Shown here one piece after another: positions 35,149 through 44,538 of a stretch of DNA of 64,000 bases. The notes beneath the pieces were generated by a model. The model did not search any database and was not told the origin of the DNA. It saw nothing but the letters and a program-made list of their open reading frames with translations. Each line of letters opens with the position of its first letter. Position 1 is the stretch's first letter. Source of the DNA: Caballeronia sp. SBC1 (GTDB lineage: Bacteria > Pseudomonadota > Gammaproteobacteria > Burkholderiales > Burkholderiaceae); assembly GCF_011493005.1 (NCBI RefSeq), contig NZ_CP049157.1:1116001-1180000 (forward strand), given 5' to 3'. A program made the translations under genes and the position numbers.

Positions 35149-35916
35149 ATGCTCAACTCGCTCATTTCCCGTCGTCGCCTGATTGCAAGCGGAACATTGG
35201 CGTCGGCTGGCGTCGCGCTCTCGAAGTTCGCATTCGGTGCCTCAATACAAGACACATCGGCTCAATCTCCCGCCGATGCCAAAGCGACACTCAGCATTGT
35301 GCCCGCTTACCTGGGTTCATCGCCGCAAACGCTGCCGCCGCTGCCTTATGCGGAAAACGCGCTTGAGCCGGTGATCTCGGCGCGCACCATCGGGTTCCAT
35401 TACGGCAAGCACCACCGCGCGTATTTCGATAACCTGCACAAGCTGCTGGCCGGTACGCCGCTGGCGCAGGCATCGCTTGAACAAGTGATCATGCGGTCGC
35501 ACGATCAACCCGCTCTTGCCGATGTCTTCAACAACGCCGCGCAAGCCTGGAATCACAACTTTTACTGGAACTCGCTGAGCCCGGCTACCACCCAGCCGAG
35601 TGAAAAACTCCAGGCGGCGATTGTGCGCAAGTTTGGTTCGACCGAGGCGTTGACGAAGGCATTGGTGACCACTTCAGCATCGCAGTTCGGCGGCGGCTGG
35701 GGCTGGCTGGTACTCGACCAGGGTGAGCTCGCGGTCGTCAAGACGAGCAACGCGGAAACGCCGTTCACGCGGGGCCTCGCGCCGTTGTTGACGGTCGATG
35801 TGTGGGAGCATGCGTATTATCTGGACTATCAGAACCGGCGTCCCGACTATCTTGTTGCTACCGTGTCGCAGCATTTGAACTGGGCGTTTGCGTCGGCTAA
35901 TCTGGACCGGGTCTGA
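35149..35916 (+). CDS. Iron/manganese superoxide dismutase with a Tat signal
   Basis: 255 aa from the ATG at 35149. The N-terminus has SRRRLIASGTLASAGVALS, a twin-arginine signal, which most Fe-SODs lack. The enzyme body is complete: metal ligands in FHYGKHHRAYFDNLHKL, WNHNFYWNSL and DVWEHAYYLDYQN, and the FGGGWGWLV block that resembles iron-type SODs. It would convert superoxide to peroxide and oxygen in the periplasm, folded and metal-loaded before export. The metal cannot be fixed by sequence alone. Confidence 0.9.
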   Translation: MLNSLISRRRLIASGTLASAGVALSKFAFGASIQDTSAQSPADAKATLSIVPAYLGSSPQTLPPLPYAENALEPVISARTIGFHYGKHHRAYFDNLHKLLAGTPLAQASLEQVIMRSHDQPALADVFNNAAQAWNHNFYWNSLSPATTQPSEKLQAAIVRKFGSTEALTKALVTTSASQFGGGWGWLVLDQGELAVVKTSNAETPFTRGLAPLLTVDVWEHAYYLDYQNRRPDYLVATVSQHLNWAFASANLDRV

Positions 35917-36020
35917 GCCGCGTCTGAGCAGGACGGGGGCGTTATGCACGCGGCGTGGCCGCGAGAGGATAATCCGGGCGCTCACTCTATCGTCAGCCAT
36001 TCCATTCAAGCAGGAGTTTC

Positions 36021-36524
36021 ATGTTCAATTCTTTCGACCGCGCGAGCCGGGTGACGGCTGCGATAGCCGTCTGCGTTGCAAGCACTGCCGCGTCCGCAGC
36101 GTCCTCTATTGATCCTCCTCAGGCGGAACGCGTCGTGACGACGACCGCTTCCGGTGTGCAAGTGTATTCATGCGAATACGATGCGCAGCACCACTTGGGT
36201 TGGGTGTTCAAGAACCCGCAGGCAACGCTCTACGATACAAGCGGCCAGGCGTTGATCCGGCACTCTGCGGGGCCATCGTGGGAGGCGGACGACGGCAGCC
36301 GGATTGTCGGTCACGTGATTGCGCAAACGCCGAGCGAAACGGCTGCGAGCGTGCCGCAGTTATTGCTCGAAACGCGCAGCACTGCGGGGAGCGGCATGCT
36401 GTCTGCTATTCGTTATGTTCAGCGCGTGAACACCGTGGGCGGCGTGATGCCGGCCGCGCCGTGTTCGACCGAACATGAGATTGGCAGCTCGCCTTACATC
36501 GCTAATTACATTTTCTACAAGTAG
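36021..36524 (+). CDS. DUF3455 exported protein
   Basis: 167 aa with AGGAG eight bases before the start and a signal peptide ending near TAASAASS. The body has GVQVYSCEYDAQHHLGWVFK, ALIRHSAGPSWEADDGS and VQRVNTVGGVMPAAPC, the usual blocks of DUF3455, a periplasmic family of unknown function. A cysteine near the C-terminus (APCSTEHE) could pair with the one in YSCEYD. Lies between SOD and YceI genes in the same direction. Confidence 0.85.
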   Translation: MFNSFDRASRVTAAIAVCVASTAASAASSIDPPQAERVVTTTASGVQVYSCEYDAQHHLGWVFKNPQATLYDTSGQALIRHSAGPSWEADDGSRIVGHVIAQTPSETAASVPQLLLETRSTAGSGMLSAIRYVQRVNTVGGVMPAAPCSTEHEIGSSPYIANYIFYK

Positions 36525-36579
36525 CACATGCGGGCGGGATGGCTTTCGCCACAGGCGTCGACCTTTTCAAAGGACAATC

Positions 36580-37248
36580 ATGCACGACTCCAGATTTCTG
36601 TCCCGCTTTCGCATGCTTCGTGCGGGTTTGCTGACTGTGTTCGCCTTGTCGATATCGGCTTGCACGGCGCTGAGCGTGGTGACGCATTCGGTGTCGCCTG
36701 ACGAAGCAAGTGTTCCTGTAGGCCGATATCAACTTGACCCGCATCACTGGAACGTCAGTTTCGATGTCGATCACTTCAAGTATTCGCGCTTCGTCATGCG
36801 CTTCGACAAGACCACAGCGCAGTTGAACTGGGAGACGGGTGGCATGGATCGCAGCACAGTGGCGGTGGATATCGATGCAACGAGTCTCGACACCAACGTC
36901 CCGATCCTAGACAAGATGGTCAAGGGTCCGGATATGCTGGATGTCGAGCGTTCGCCGACTATCCATTTTGTGAGCACGGCGTTCAAGCGCACGGCAGACA
37001 ACCAGGGCGAACTCACTGGCGACCTGACCATTCGCGGCACGACTCGGCCGGTTATGCTTGCGGTCACTTTTAACGGGCATGCGCCGAATCCGCTGACCAA
37101 ACAACAGACGCTGGGCTTTTCCGCCGATGGGCATTTCAGCCGCGCGCAGTTCGGTTTATCGACGTGGTATCCGGCCGTGGGCGACGACGTGCATGTGGCG
37201 ATTCAGGCCGAGTTTGTAGGGAGTGCGCCGGGGGAGGTTTCACAGTGA
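36580..37248 (+). CDS. YceI-family lipoprotein
   Basis: 222 aa from the ATG at 36580, eight bases after AAAGGA. The N-terminus ends in a lipobox (FALSISAC), so it is probably a lipoprotein. The YceI lipocalin-like barrel is seen in YQLDPHHWNVSFDVDHFKYS, then LTGDLTIRGTTRPVMLAV and FSRAQFGLSTWYPAVGDDV (in pieces). YceI proteins bind polyisoprenoid or other lipids in the periplasm. It ends 30 bases before the convergent PLP-enzyme gene. Confidence 0.88.
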   Translation: MHDSRFLSRFRMLRAGLLTVFALSISACTALSVVTHSVSPDEASVPVGRYQLDPHHWNVSFDVDHFKYSRFVMRFDKTTAQLNWETGGMDRSTVAVDIDATSLDTNVPILDKMVKGPDMLDVERSPTIHFVSTAFKRTADNQGELTGDLTIRGTTRPVMLAVTFNGHAPNPLTKQQTLGFSADGHFSRAQFGLSTWYPAVGDDVHVAIQAEFVGSAPGEVSQ

Positions 37249-37278
37249 GCCGAGGTTCTTCCGGTTAGCACCGCGGAC

Positions 37279-38418
37279 CTACCACCCATAAAACCGCTCC
37301 CACACGACCACCTCGCCATCCTCCGAGCGCGCGTGATAAGCGGGAAATTGCGCACCGGTCGCGCATGCATGATTCGGCAAGATCAACAACCGCGTACCAA
37401 CCGGCAGATGGACCGAGATGTCCCTATCGGGATGATCCACGTTCGCGAGAATGCCATGCTCCTGGTTCGCGCCCGTGAGCATATAACCCTCCAGCGGTTT
37501 GCCATCGAGTGTGCAAGCCTGCCCGTAACCATAGTCATGCGTCTGCTTCGCGGTGCCGCGATCGCGGCTCATCGCCATCCAGCCGGCATCGAGGATAGCC
37601 CAGCCCTTGTCCACCTGATGACCGATGACCGTCGTCAATACGCTGAGCGCCAGATCGCCTGTCGTGCAAACGCCAACATTGCGCATGACGAGATCGAAGA
37701 ACACATACACGCCAGCGCGCACTTCCGTGACGCCTTCAAGATGCTGCGCCGCCAGCGCGGTCGGCGTGGAGCCAACGCTCACCTCGTCGCACGGCAGACC
37801 GGCATCGCGCAAGCGCCCGGCGGCGCGCACGCAACCCGCGCGTTCCTGTTCCGCCAGCGCAGCAAGCGCGTCGGGCGTGTTGAGATCGTAGCTTGACCCG
37901 GCATGGGTCATCACACCACCAAGACGCGCGCCATGTGCTCCATCGCCGTGCAGCGTCCGCCCGATATCGAGCAATCGAGGTTCATCGGGCTGGACACCGG
38001 AACGATGACCGTCGGTATCTATTTCGATCCACACCTCAAAAGTTTCGCCATGAGCGCGGCCGAACTCGGCAACAGCAAGCGCTGCCTCCAGGTTGTCGAC
38101 AATCAGTTTGAGATCGCATCCCGCGCGCCGTAACGCCAGCGCGCGAGGCAGCTTCGATGCAACAATACCCACCGCGTACAGGATGTCGCTGAAGCCCGCC
38201 GCGAAGAACTGCTCGGCTTCCTTGAGCGTCGACACCGTAATGCCTCGCGCACCCGCATCGCGCTGCGCCCGCGCGACTTCCACACACTTCGCCGTCTTCA
38301 CATGCGGACGGAACGCGACACCGAGCGTGTTCATCCGGCTCTGCATGCGAGCGATGTTGCGCTCCATGCGCGGCCGGTCGATCAACGCGGCAGGGGTTTC
38401 GATCTGATCGAGAGTCAT
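37279..38418 (-). CDS. D-threonine aldolase/D-serine dehydratase-like PLP enzyme (DSD1 family)
   Basis: 379 aa, fold type III (alanine racemase-like) PLP enzyme. Lys41 in FRPHVKTAK is the PLP lysine, and the C-terminal PNHACAT with His350 and Cys352 is the zinc/manganese site that marks this family from true racemases. Members split D-threonine, D-3-hydroxyaspartate or dehydrate D-serine. The start overlaps the HAD gene stop by four bases, and a LysR gene is divergent, so the pair forms a small regulated operon for a D-amino acid. Substrate unknown. Confidence 0.88.
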   Translation of the reverse strand: MTLDQIETPAALIDRPRMERNIARMQSRMNTLGVAFRPHVKTAKCVEVARAQRDAGARGITVSTLKEAEQFFAAGFSDILYAVGIVASKLPRALALRRAGCDLKLIVDNLEAALAVAEFGRAHGETFEVWIEIDTDGHRSGVQPDEPRLLDIGRTLHGDGAHGARLGGVMTHAGSSYDLNTPDALAALAEQERAGCVRAAGRLRDAGLPCDEVSVGSTPTALAAQHLEGVTEVRAGVYVFFDLVMRNVGVCTTGDLALSVLTTVIGHQVDKGWAILDAGWMAMSRDRGTAKQTHDYGYGQACTLDGKPLEGYMLTGANQEHGILANVDHPDRDISVHLPVGTRLLILPNHACATGAQFPAYHARSEDGEVVVWERFYGW

Positions 38419-39086
38419 GACGTGGACGTTCCCTTCAATAAATTAAAGCCGCGCAGCCAAGGCAGCAACGCGTCGAGCGTGGGTGCTTCGAGTTCGGGCG
38501 CTTGCGCGCCTTCCACGAGCTCGAGTCCCACGCGGTTATGCCAGTAAGTGCGCAAACCGGTCACGGCCGTGCCAAACATGTCGTAGCTCGAACCGGCGAC
38601 GAACGCTGCGTCTTTCGCGTCAACCTTCAGACGGTCGAGCGCCATCTGATACGGCCGAGGGTCGGGTTTGTAAAAGCCTGCGCTTTCGGCGGTCACGATC
38701 ACGTCCCAGTCGATATCGAACAAGCCGGCGGCCTGCTCGCCGAGACGCTCTGAGCAATTTGTCACGATCGCCAGCCGGCAATGCGGTGCGAGCCTGCGCA
38801 GCACCTCTTGCGTGCCGCTCCAGGGCGCGAGTTGCAGCCATTGCGCTTCCAGCACGCGTGCGGCTGACTCACGCAAGCCCACCTGCACTGCGGCCTGGCG
38901 TACGAGTTCTTCATAGGGAACGTAAGCGCCGCAGCCGTAGGTCAGGCGCAAGTATTCCGCGCGCCACGCGCGGCCAGCGGCTTCACTGCCGGCTGCACGA
39001 TTCCAAAGGCTCCATGAATCGAGGAGGGCGGTCAGCAGGTCGAACAGCACCGCTTTCGGATAAGTTGAGGTAGATTGATTTGGCAT
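38415..39086 (-). CDS. HAD-superfamily hydrolase (type II haloacid dehalogenase-like)
   Basis: 223 aa. HAD motifs are visible: motif I LFDLLTALLDSW with the nucleophile Asp (the second Asp of DxD is replaced by Leu, as in haloacid dehalogenases), motif II IVTNCS, motif III lysine in GFYKPDPRPY and motif IV GSSYDMFG. It may be a dehalogenase or phosphatase. Translationally coupled to the D-threonine aldolase-like gene. Confidence 0.82.
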   Translation of the reverse strand: MPNQSTSTYPKAVLFDLLTALLDSWSLWNRAAGSEAAGRAWRAEYLRLTYGCGAYVPYEELVRQAAVQVGLRESAARVLEAQWLQLAPWSGTQEVLRRLAPHCRLAIVTNCSERLGEQAAGLFDIDWDVIVTAESAGFYKPDPRPYQMALDRLKVDAKDAAFVAGSSYDMFGTAVTGLRTYWHNRVGLELVEGAQAPELEAPTLDALLPWLRGFNLLKGTSTS

Positions 39087-39163
39087 GATGGAAGCAACTT
39101 TACTGACGAAACCCTAAGCTGTGTTTAAATTCAGTGACATCTATCATTAAGCAAAATTGAACG

Positions 39164-40099
39164 ATGGAACTCGCTGACCTGCGGCTTGTAACAATGCTCG
39201 CGCGCTCGGAATCCTTGAGCGCGGCGGCGCGCGTCCTGAACGTCACGCCGTCCGCGCTCTCCATGCGGCTCAAGAAACTCGAAAAGGCGCTGGGCGTAAC
39301 GCTCGCTACCCGCGATGCACGGCATATGTCGTTGACGGCGGACGGCGCAAGACTGGCGCGCGAAGCGCAAGGGTTGCTGAGCGCTATCGAGGCACTGCCT
39401 GACACGTTCCGCGAACAGACCGCGCAACTCGCCGGGCATATTCGGGTTGCCGCGCCGTTCGGTTTTGGCCGCGTGCATATTGCGCCGTTGCTGGCGCGGT
39501 TTGCCCGCGCGAACCCGGGCATTCGCCTGCAACTCGACCTGCTCGAAACGCCCTGGCCCCACAGCCATGCCGCCGATATCGTGATCCAGATTGGCACCGT
39601 CCGCGACTCGTCCTGGAGCGCCCGGCCGTTGCTCGCGAACGAGCGCTGGTTGTGCGCGAGTCCGGGTTATATCGCAGCCCGTGGTTATCCGCGCGAACCA
39701 CGTGAGATTCTCGAACACGACTGCATCTGCATCCGCGAAAACGATGAGGATGTGACGCTCTGGCGGGTGCGCCGGCGAAAGTCGGACGCGGGCAGGAAAC
39801 CGTCGTCGCCAACCACGCTGCGCGTTACCCCGGCCTTCACCACGAACGACGGCAGCGTCGCACGCCGTTGGGCGGAAGAAGGGCTGGGGCTCGTGCTGCG
39901 CTCGCAATGGGATGTGGCGGATGCGGTCGCGGCGGGCAAGCTGGTGAGGCTCCTGAGCGATTGGGATTTCGGCAGCGCGCCGGTCATCGCACTCGTGCCT
40001 ACGCGCAAGGGGCGTTCACTGCGGATCCAGGCATTGCTGAGTTATCTCGCGGCGAATCTTGGCGCGCAGGCTGCTGGTGAGAGGGCGAAAGGGCGCTGA
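39164..40099 (+). CDS. LysR-family regulator of the D-amino acid operon
   Basis: 311 aa. The N-terminal helix-turn-helix is typical (RLVTMLARSESLSAAARVLN, then SALSMRLKKLEKALGVTLA) and followed by a two-lobed substrate domain (LAGHIRVAAPFGFGRVHIAP). Divergent from the HAD/D-threonine aldolase pair with 77 bases between starts, the arrangement of LysR activators next to their targets. Ligand unknown. Confidence 0.9.
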   Translation: MELADLRLVTMLARSESLSAAARVLNVTPSALSMRLKKLEKALGVTLATRDARHMSLTADGARLAREAQGLLSAIEALPDTFREQTAQLAGHIRVAAPFGFGRVHIAPLLARFARANPGIRLQLDLLETPWPHSHAADIVIQIGTVRDSSWSARPLLANERWLCASPGYIAARGYPREPREILEHDCICIRENDEDVTLWRVRRRKSDAGRKPSSPTTLRVTPAFTTNDGSVARRWAEEGLGLVLRSQWDVADAVAAGKLVRLLSDWDFGSAPVIALVPTRKGRSLRIQALLSYLAANLGAQAAGERAKGR

Positions 40100-40209
40100 C
40101 GCTAACGCAGGCGCTTGACGTTCGCGTTCCGGCGGACTTTATAATCGAAGCGATCGAAACAAAAATCATCGCGTGCCGGATCGTTCGTCACGCTTGAAGG
40201 AGTGGCCGC

Positions 40210-41388
40210 ATGAAGTATTCGAACCTCGTCGAGCGCCTGCAAGGCAAGCGCACGGCTGCATGGGAAATCCATCACGCTGCGCAGCAGGCTTTGCAGAAAG
40301 GCGAGGACGTCATCGTCCTGAGCGTTGGCGATCCCGACTTCGCTACACCTGAAGTAATCGTCGATCGTGCGGTGGCAGCGCTTCGGGCCGGCGACACGCA
40401 TTACGCGGAAGTGATCGGCCGCGAGCCGTTGCGCTCAGCTATTGCGCGGGATCACTCGCGCCAGACTGGCACGAGCGTTGATGCGAGCAATGTGATCGTG
40501 GTCGCGGGCGCGCAGAACGGGCTCTTCGCAACGTCCTTGTGCCTCTGCGAAGCGGGCGACGAGATCATCGTGCCCGAGCCGATGTACCTGACCTACGAGG
40601 CCAGCGTCCGGGCGTCGGGCGCCACGCTGGTGCCCGTGGCCGTTGATCCCGCGAGAGCATTTCATCTGGACTGCGCGGCGCTCGAGGCAGCCATCACCCC
40701 TCGCACCAAGGCAATCTTCTTCGCCACGCCATGCAACCCGACCGGCGTGGTAATGCCCCGTGAAGATCTTGAACGCATCGCCGAACTGGCTCGCAAGTAT
40801 GATCTCTGGATCGTCTCCGACGAGGTTTATGCGGACCTGACCTTTGAGCGCGAGCACGTGAGTATTGCTTCGCTGGACGGTATGGCCGAGCGCACTGTTA
40901 CGCTCGGCAGCTTGTCCAAGTCGCATGCCATGCCCGGTTGGCGCGTGGGCTGGGTGATCGGACCGAAGACGCTGATCGAACATCTCGGACGGCTTGCGCT
41001 TTGCATGCTCTACGGCCTGCCGGGCTTCATTCAGGAAGCAGCGTTGACTGCACTCGAGAACCGGGCGCAGATCGTGGCGGACATGCGTGAGATCTACCGG
41101 CGGCGGCGCGACGTTGTGTTCAATCGTCTTCGTAGTGTGCCAGGCTTGCATTGCCTGTTGCCCGAAGCGGGCATGTTCATGATGGTGGACGTGACCGGAA
41201 CGGGCCTGGATGCCTATGATTTCAGTTGGCAGTTATTCCGCGCGCAAGGCGTTTCGCTACTCGATGCCAGCGCGTTCGGCGAGACGGCGAACGGTTACGT
41301 GAGGCTGGGTTTTGTGGTCGATGAAACGCGGCTCGCGCAGGCTTGCGATCGCATCGCGGCGTTTGTCCAGGGCTTGTCGCAGCCTTGA
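40210..41388 (+). CDS. Class I/II aminotransferase, arginine-pyruvate transaminase (AruH)-like
   Basis: 392 aa fold type I PLP enzyme. PLP Lys237 lies in LGSLSKSHAMPGWRVGWV, and NPTG (CNPTGVVMP), SDEVYADL and the C-terminal YVRLGFVVDE give the rest of the cofactor and carboxylate site. The whole sequence resembles AruH, which transaminates arginine with pyruvate, including VLSVGDPDFATPE and CMLYGLPGFIQEAA. No other aru genes are in the window, so another basic amino acid, possibly one linked to the neighbouring diaminopropionate genes, is possible. Confidence 0.83.
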   Translation: MKYSNLVERLQGKRTAAWEIHHAAQQALQKGEDVIVLSVGDPDFATPEVIVDRAVAALRAGDTHYAEVIGREPLRSAIARDHSRQTGTSVDASNVIVVAGAQNGLFATSLCLCEAGDEIIVPEPMYLTYEASVRASGATLVPVAVDPARAFHLDCAALEAAITPRTKAIFFATPCNPTGVVMPREDLERIAELARKYDLWIVSDEVYADLTFEREHVSIASLDGMAERTVTLGSLSKSHAMPGWRVGWVIGPKTLIEHLGRLALCMLYGLPGFIQEAALTALENRAQIVADMREIYRRRRDVVFNRLRSVPGLHCLLPEAGMFMMVDVTGTGLDAYDFSWQLFRAQGVSLLDASAFGETANGYVRLGFVVDETRLAQACDRIAAFVQGLSQP

Positions 41389-41453
41389 CGCGAACGGCGA
41401 AGGGTTGAACTACGCTTAAGACTTGATGACCGGCGGCGTCGGCGAAGCAACGC

Positions 41454-41945
41454 TCAAGCCGATCCGCTGTCCGGCTCTTCCGGCTCATCGATCTGAATCT
41501 TCGTCTCGAACTTCGAGCAGTTCATCGCGAAGTTGCTCTTGAAGTTGCGCACGTTGTTGTTCGACGAAAACAACCGGCGCGTGAACGCGTGATACCGCTC
41601 CATGGACGCCGAGTTCACGATCAACAGAAAGTCGAACTCTCCCGATACTTCGTAGCAGGCCATCACATCGCCTTCCGCCATCATGCGGCGCTCGAACGCG
41701 CGTAATAGCGAGTCGTTCTGCTTGTCCAGTTCCACCGATACAAACACGGTCAGCGGCTTGCCGACCCGCATGCGATCGACAATTGCAACCTCCTTTAGCA
41801 ACACGCCGTCGGCTCGCAACTGCGCGATCCGGCGCTGACAGGTCGCGACCGACGCATTGGCCTCGGTGGCGAGCACGCGAAGCGGCGTAGCCGCGTTTTC
41901 TTGCAGGAGGTTGAGGATTCGAACGTCCAGCCGGTCGAGTGCCAT
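41454..41945 (-). CDS. Lrp/AsnC-family regulator
   Basis: 163 aa. Helix-turn-helix LDRLDVRILNLLQENAATPL and SVATCQRRIAQLRADGVLLK, then a RAM domain with YEVSGEFDFLLIVNSASMER. It is divergent from the amidohydrolase/diaminopropionate ammonia-lyase operon and probably controls it in response to an amino acid. It has an acidic Glu/Asp-rich tail (DEPEEPDSGSA). Confidence 0.88.
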   Translation of the reverse strand: MALDRLDVRILNLLQENAATPLRVLATEANASVATCQRRIAQLRADGVLLKEVAIVDRMRVGKPLTVFVSVELDKQNDSLLRAFERRMMAEGDVMACYEVSGEFDFLLIVNSASMERYHAFTRRLFSSNNNVRNFKSNFAMNCSKFETKIQIDEPEEPDSGSA

Positions 41946-42109
41946 GGGGTGTCCTGGGATGAATGCGGCGTTCGTTGAGCTTAAGAGCCAGAAAGGGCTG
42001 GAAATAGAACGGAATTATCGGTCATTGGCATCTAAATGAGATTTTTTCTCAGCCGACGGTTCCTATACTTGAGCACAGCAGGAATCGAACGGACACCGGG
42101 AGAAACACG

Positions 42110-43324
42110 ATGGACACAAGCAGCGCGGCGTTGGACTTCGATCGTCAATTGACGCAGTGGCGACACCGTTTTCATCGCGCGCCCGAGACCGGTTTTGAGG
42201 AACATGAGACGAGCGCCTTCGCGGCGGAGGTGCTTGAGGGCTTCGGGCTTGAGGTGACGCGGGGTATCGGCGGAACGGGATTTGTCGCGAGCCTGTCCTG
42301 TGGCGATGGTCACGGTGTGATTGGTTTGCGCGCGGAGATGGATGCGCTCAACATTCATGAGCAAGCACCGGAGCGTAGCCACGCGTCCGTCCGCACCGGC
42401 AAGTCCCACGCGTGCGGCCACGATGGGCACATGAGCATGGTGCTCGGCGCGGCAAAGCTGTTATGCGAGCGGCGCGATTTCAACGGGACCGTGCGTTTCA
42501 TCTTCCAGCCCGCCGAGGAACACGGCAAGGGCGCGAAGGCGATGATCGCCGACAAACTGTTCGAGCGGTTCCCCGTCGATGAAATCTACGGTGTTCACAA
42601 CATTCCAGGCTTGCGAGCCGGAGCCATTGCAACGCGGGCCGGTGGCATCATGGCGAGTGAGGATAACTTCGTTATCCGTATCAATGGACGTGGCGGCCAC
42701 GCGGCGCGACCGCATATGACCATTGATCCCATTGTGATTGCTGCAGAGGTTGTGCTGGCTTTGCAGACGGTTGTATCGAGGAGTGTCGATCCCGGTGTGC
42801 CCGCGGTGATCTCCTGCACGGAACTGTTTACCGATGGCATTCGCAACGCAATTCCCGGACAGGTAATCATCAAAGGCGATACACGCAGCTATACGCCTGA
42901 CGTGCAGCGGTTGCTCGAGAGCCGGATGCGCAGCATCAGCGAGGGTATTTGCGCGGCGCACGGCGCTGAATGTTCGTTCGAATACACGCATGAGTTTGTG
43001 CCCACCGTGAACACGCCAGAGTGCGTTCCAACGGCGATTACGGCCGCGACAGTAACTGTAGGAGTGGCGAACGTGGACGGCAACGTGGCCCCGATGATGA
43101 TTTCGGAAGACTTTGGCGCGTTCCTCCAAGTGGTGCCCGGCAACTTCGCGTTCATCGGTAACGGCGCTGATGGCGAGCCGGGTGCGACGCCACTTCACAA
43201 CGCCCGATACGATTTCAACGACGCTGTCTTGCCGATTGGCGCGCGTTATCTAGCCGAGATCGTGCGCACGAAACTGCCGCTCGTCCATAGCCATAACGAT
43301 AACCAGAACCAGAGGAAAATTTGA
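42110..43324 (+). CDS. M20-family amidohydrolase/aminoacylase
   Basis: 404 aa metallohydrolase of the M20D/hippurate hydrolase group. Metal motif SHACGHDGHMSM (His100-His107), catalytic Glu pair in FQPAEEHGKGA, and IRNAIPGQVIIKGDTRSY are intact. It would release an amino acid from an N-acyl or amide conjugate in the cytoplasm. Its stop shares one base with the start of diaminopropionate ammonia-lyase (TGATG), so the two probably act on the same substrate, for example an acylated 2,3-diaminopropionate. Confidence 0.87.
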   Translation: MDTSSAALDFDRQLTQWRHRFHRAPETGFEEHETSAFAAEVLEGFGLEVTRGIGGTGFVASLSCGDGHGVIGLRAEMDALNIHEQAPERSHASVRTGKSHACGHDGHMSMVLGAAKLLCERRDFNGTVRFIFQPAEEHGKGAKAMIADKLFERFPVDEIYGVHNIPGLRAGAIATRAGGIMASEDNFVIRINGRGGHAARPHMTIDPIVIAAEVVLALQTVVSRSVDPGVPAVISCTELFTDGIRNAIPGQVIIKGDTRSYTPDVQRLLESRMRSISEGICAAHGAECSFEYTHEFVPTVNTPECVPTAITAATVTVGVANVDGNVAPMMISEDFGAFLQVVPGNFAFIGNGADGEPGATPLHNARYDFNDAVLPIGARYLAEIVRTKLPLVHSHNDNQNQRKI

Positions 43325-44538
43325 TGCTGCAACATAACGCCAGTGCGCGCCGGGGTCGTTACGACGAATCGCTTCGCGAGATCCTGAACATTCAAGCCGC
43401 CGATGAAAGCCGCGCGTGGTTATCGACGTGGGATGGATTGAACGCCGGCCCCACACCGTTGTGGGATCTGCCGGATCTCGCTGCCCGGCTAGGGGTTGGA
43501 TCGATCAGCGTGAAGGACGAAGGCCATCGTTCCCCGCTTGGCAGCTTCAAGGCGCTCGGTGCACCGATTGCGTTGATCCGTTTGATTCGACGCCTTTGGC
43601 CTGAGCATGACTTCGTTCCGGCGAAGCTAACTGCCGGGCATTACAAGGCGCTGCTGCAGGATTTCACGGTCATCAGCGCGACCGATGGCAACCACGGCCG
43701 CGCCTTGGCAGCGGCTGCGCGCAGTATTGGCTGCCGATGCGTGATCGTGCTGCATCGTCACGTGAACGATGAACGGCGACTCGCCATAGAACAGTTGGGC
43801 GCGCAGATCGTGCAGATCGACGGCAACTATGACGAGTCGGTGAAGGAGGCTGCGCGCCTCGCGGAAGAGTATGGCTGGCGTGTTGTCTCTGATACTTCAT
43901 ACGAGGGCTACGAAGCCATCCCGCGCGATGTGATGCAGGGATACGGGACGATCGCGGCCGAAGCAATCGAGCAACACAATGGCGGTCCTCATACTTTTAC
44001 GCACGTGTTCATTCAGGGCGGTGTCGGTGGCTTGGCGGCCGGTGTCGTCAGTTATTTCGCCGAGCACTTCGGCGAGCGGCGGCCGTGCTGCGTGATTGTC
44101 GAGCCGGACCAGGCGGATTGCCTGTTTCAAAGCGCGATCAAAGGACAGGCGGCGCTCGCGACGGGCTCTGTCGACTCGGTCATGGCAGGGCTTGCGTGTG
44201 GAGAGGCGTCGCCGCTGGCGTGGCGTTTCCTGCAGGTTCTCGCCGATGTCTTCATGACTATTCCCGACGATGCCGCCGTCAATGCAATGCGAATCTTCGC
44301 TGCAGGTGCAGAGCGTGATGTGCCTGTTGTGGCGGGGGAGTCGGGCGCGGCGGGTCTTGCGGGGCTTATCCAGGCGAGCAGCAGCGCGGAAGATCGCGCT
44401 GCGCTCGGGCTTGACGAACGGTCGAACGTGCTGCTGCTGAACACAGAGGGCGCTACTGCGCCAGCGTTGTATGAGCAGTTGATGGGATTGCGTGCCGATG
44501 AGGTGCTAAAGGCGCAGCAACGCTGGCTGCCGGTTTAG
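43324..44538 (+). CDS. dpaL: Diaminopropionate ammonia-lyase
   Basis: 404 aa from the ATG at 43324; a TTG one codon earlier is unlikely. Fold type II PLP enzyme converting 2,3-diaminopropionate to pyruvate and two ammonia. Lys76 in SPLGSFKALGAP is the PLP lysine; SATDGNHGRALAAAA and the glycine-rich FIQGGVGGLAAGV bind the cofactor and phosphate. The family-specific KDEGHRSPLGSFK stretch is present. Coupled to the amidohydrolase. The stop overlaps that of the convergent NDH-2 gene by four bases. Confidence 0.92.
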   Translation: MLQHNASARRGRYDESLREILNIQAADESRAWLSTWDGLNAGPTPLWDLPDLAARLGVGSISVKDEGHRSPLGSFKALGAPIALIRLIRRLWPEHDFVPAKLTAGHYKALLQDFTVISATDGNHGRALAAAARSIGCRCVIVLHRHVNDERRLAIEQLGAQIVQIDGNYDESVKEAARLAEEYGWRVVSDTSYEGYEAIPRDVMQGYGTIAAEAIEQHNGGPHTFTHVFIQGGVGGLAAGVVSYFAEHFGERRPCCVIVEPDQADCLFQSAIKGQAALATGSVDSVMAGLACGEASPLAWRFLQVLADVFMTIPDDAAVNAMRIFAAGAERDVPVVAGESGAAGLAGLIQASSSAEDRAALGLDERSNVLLLNTEGATAPALYEQLMGLRADEVLKAQQRWLPV

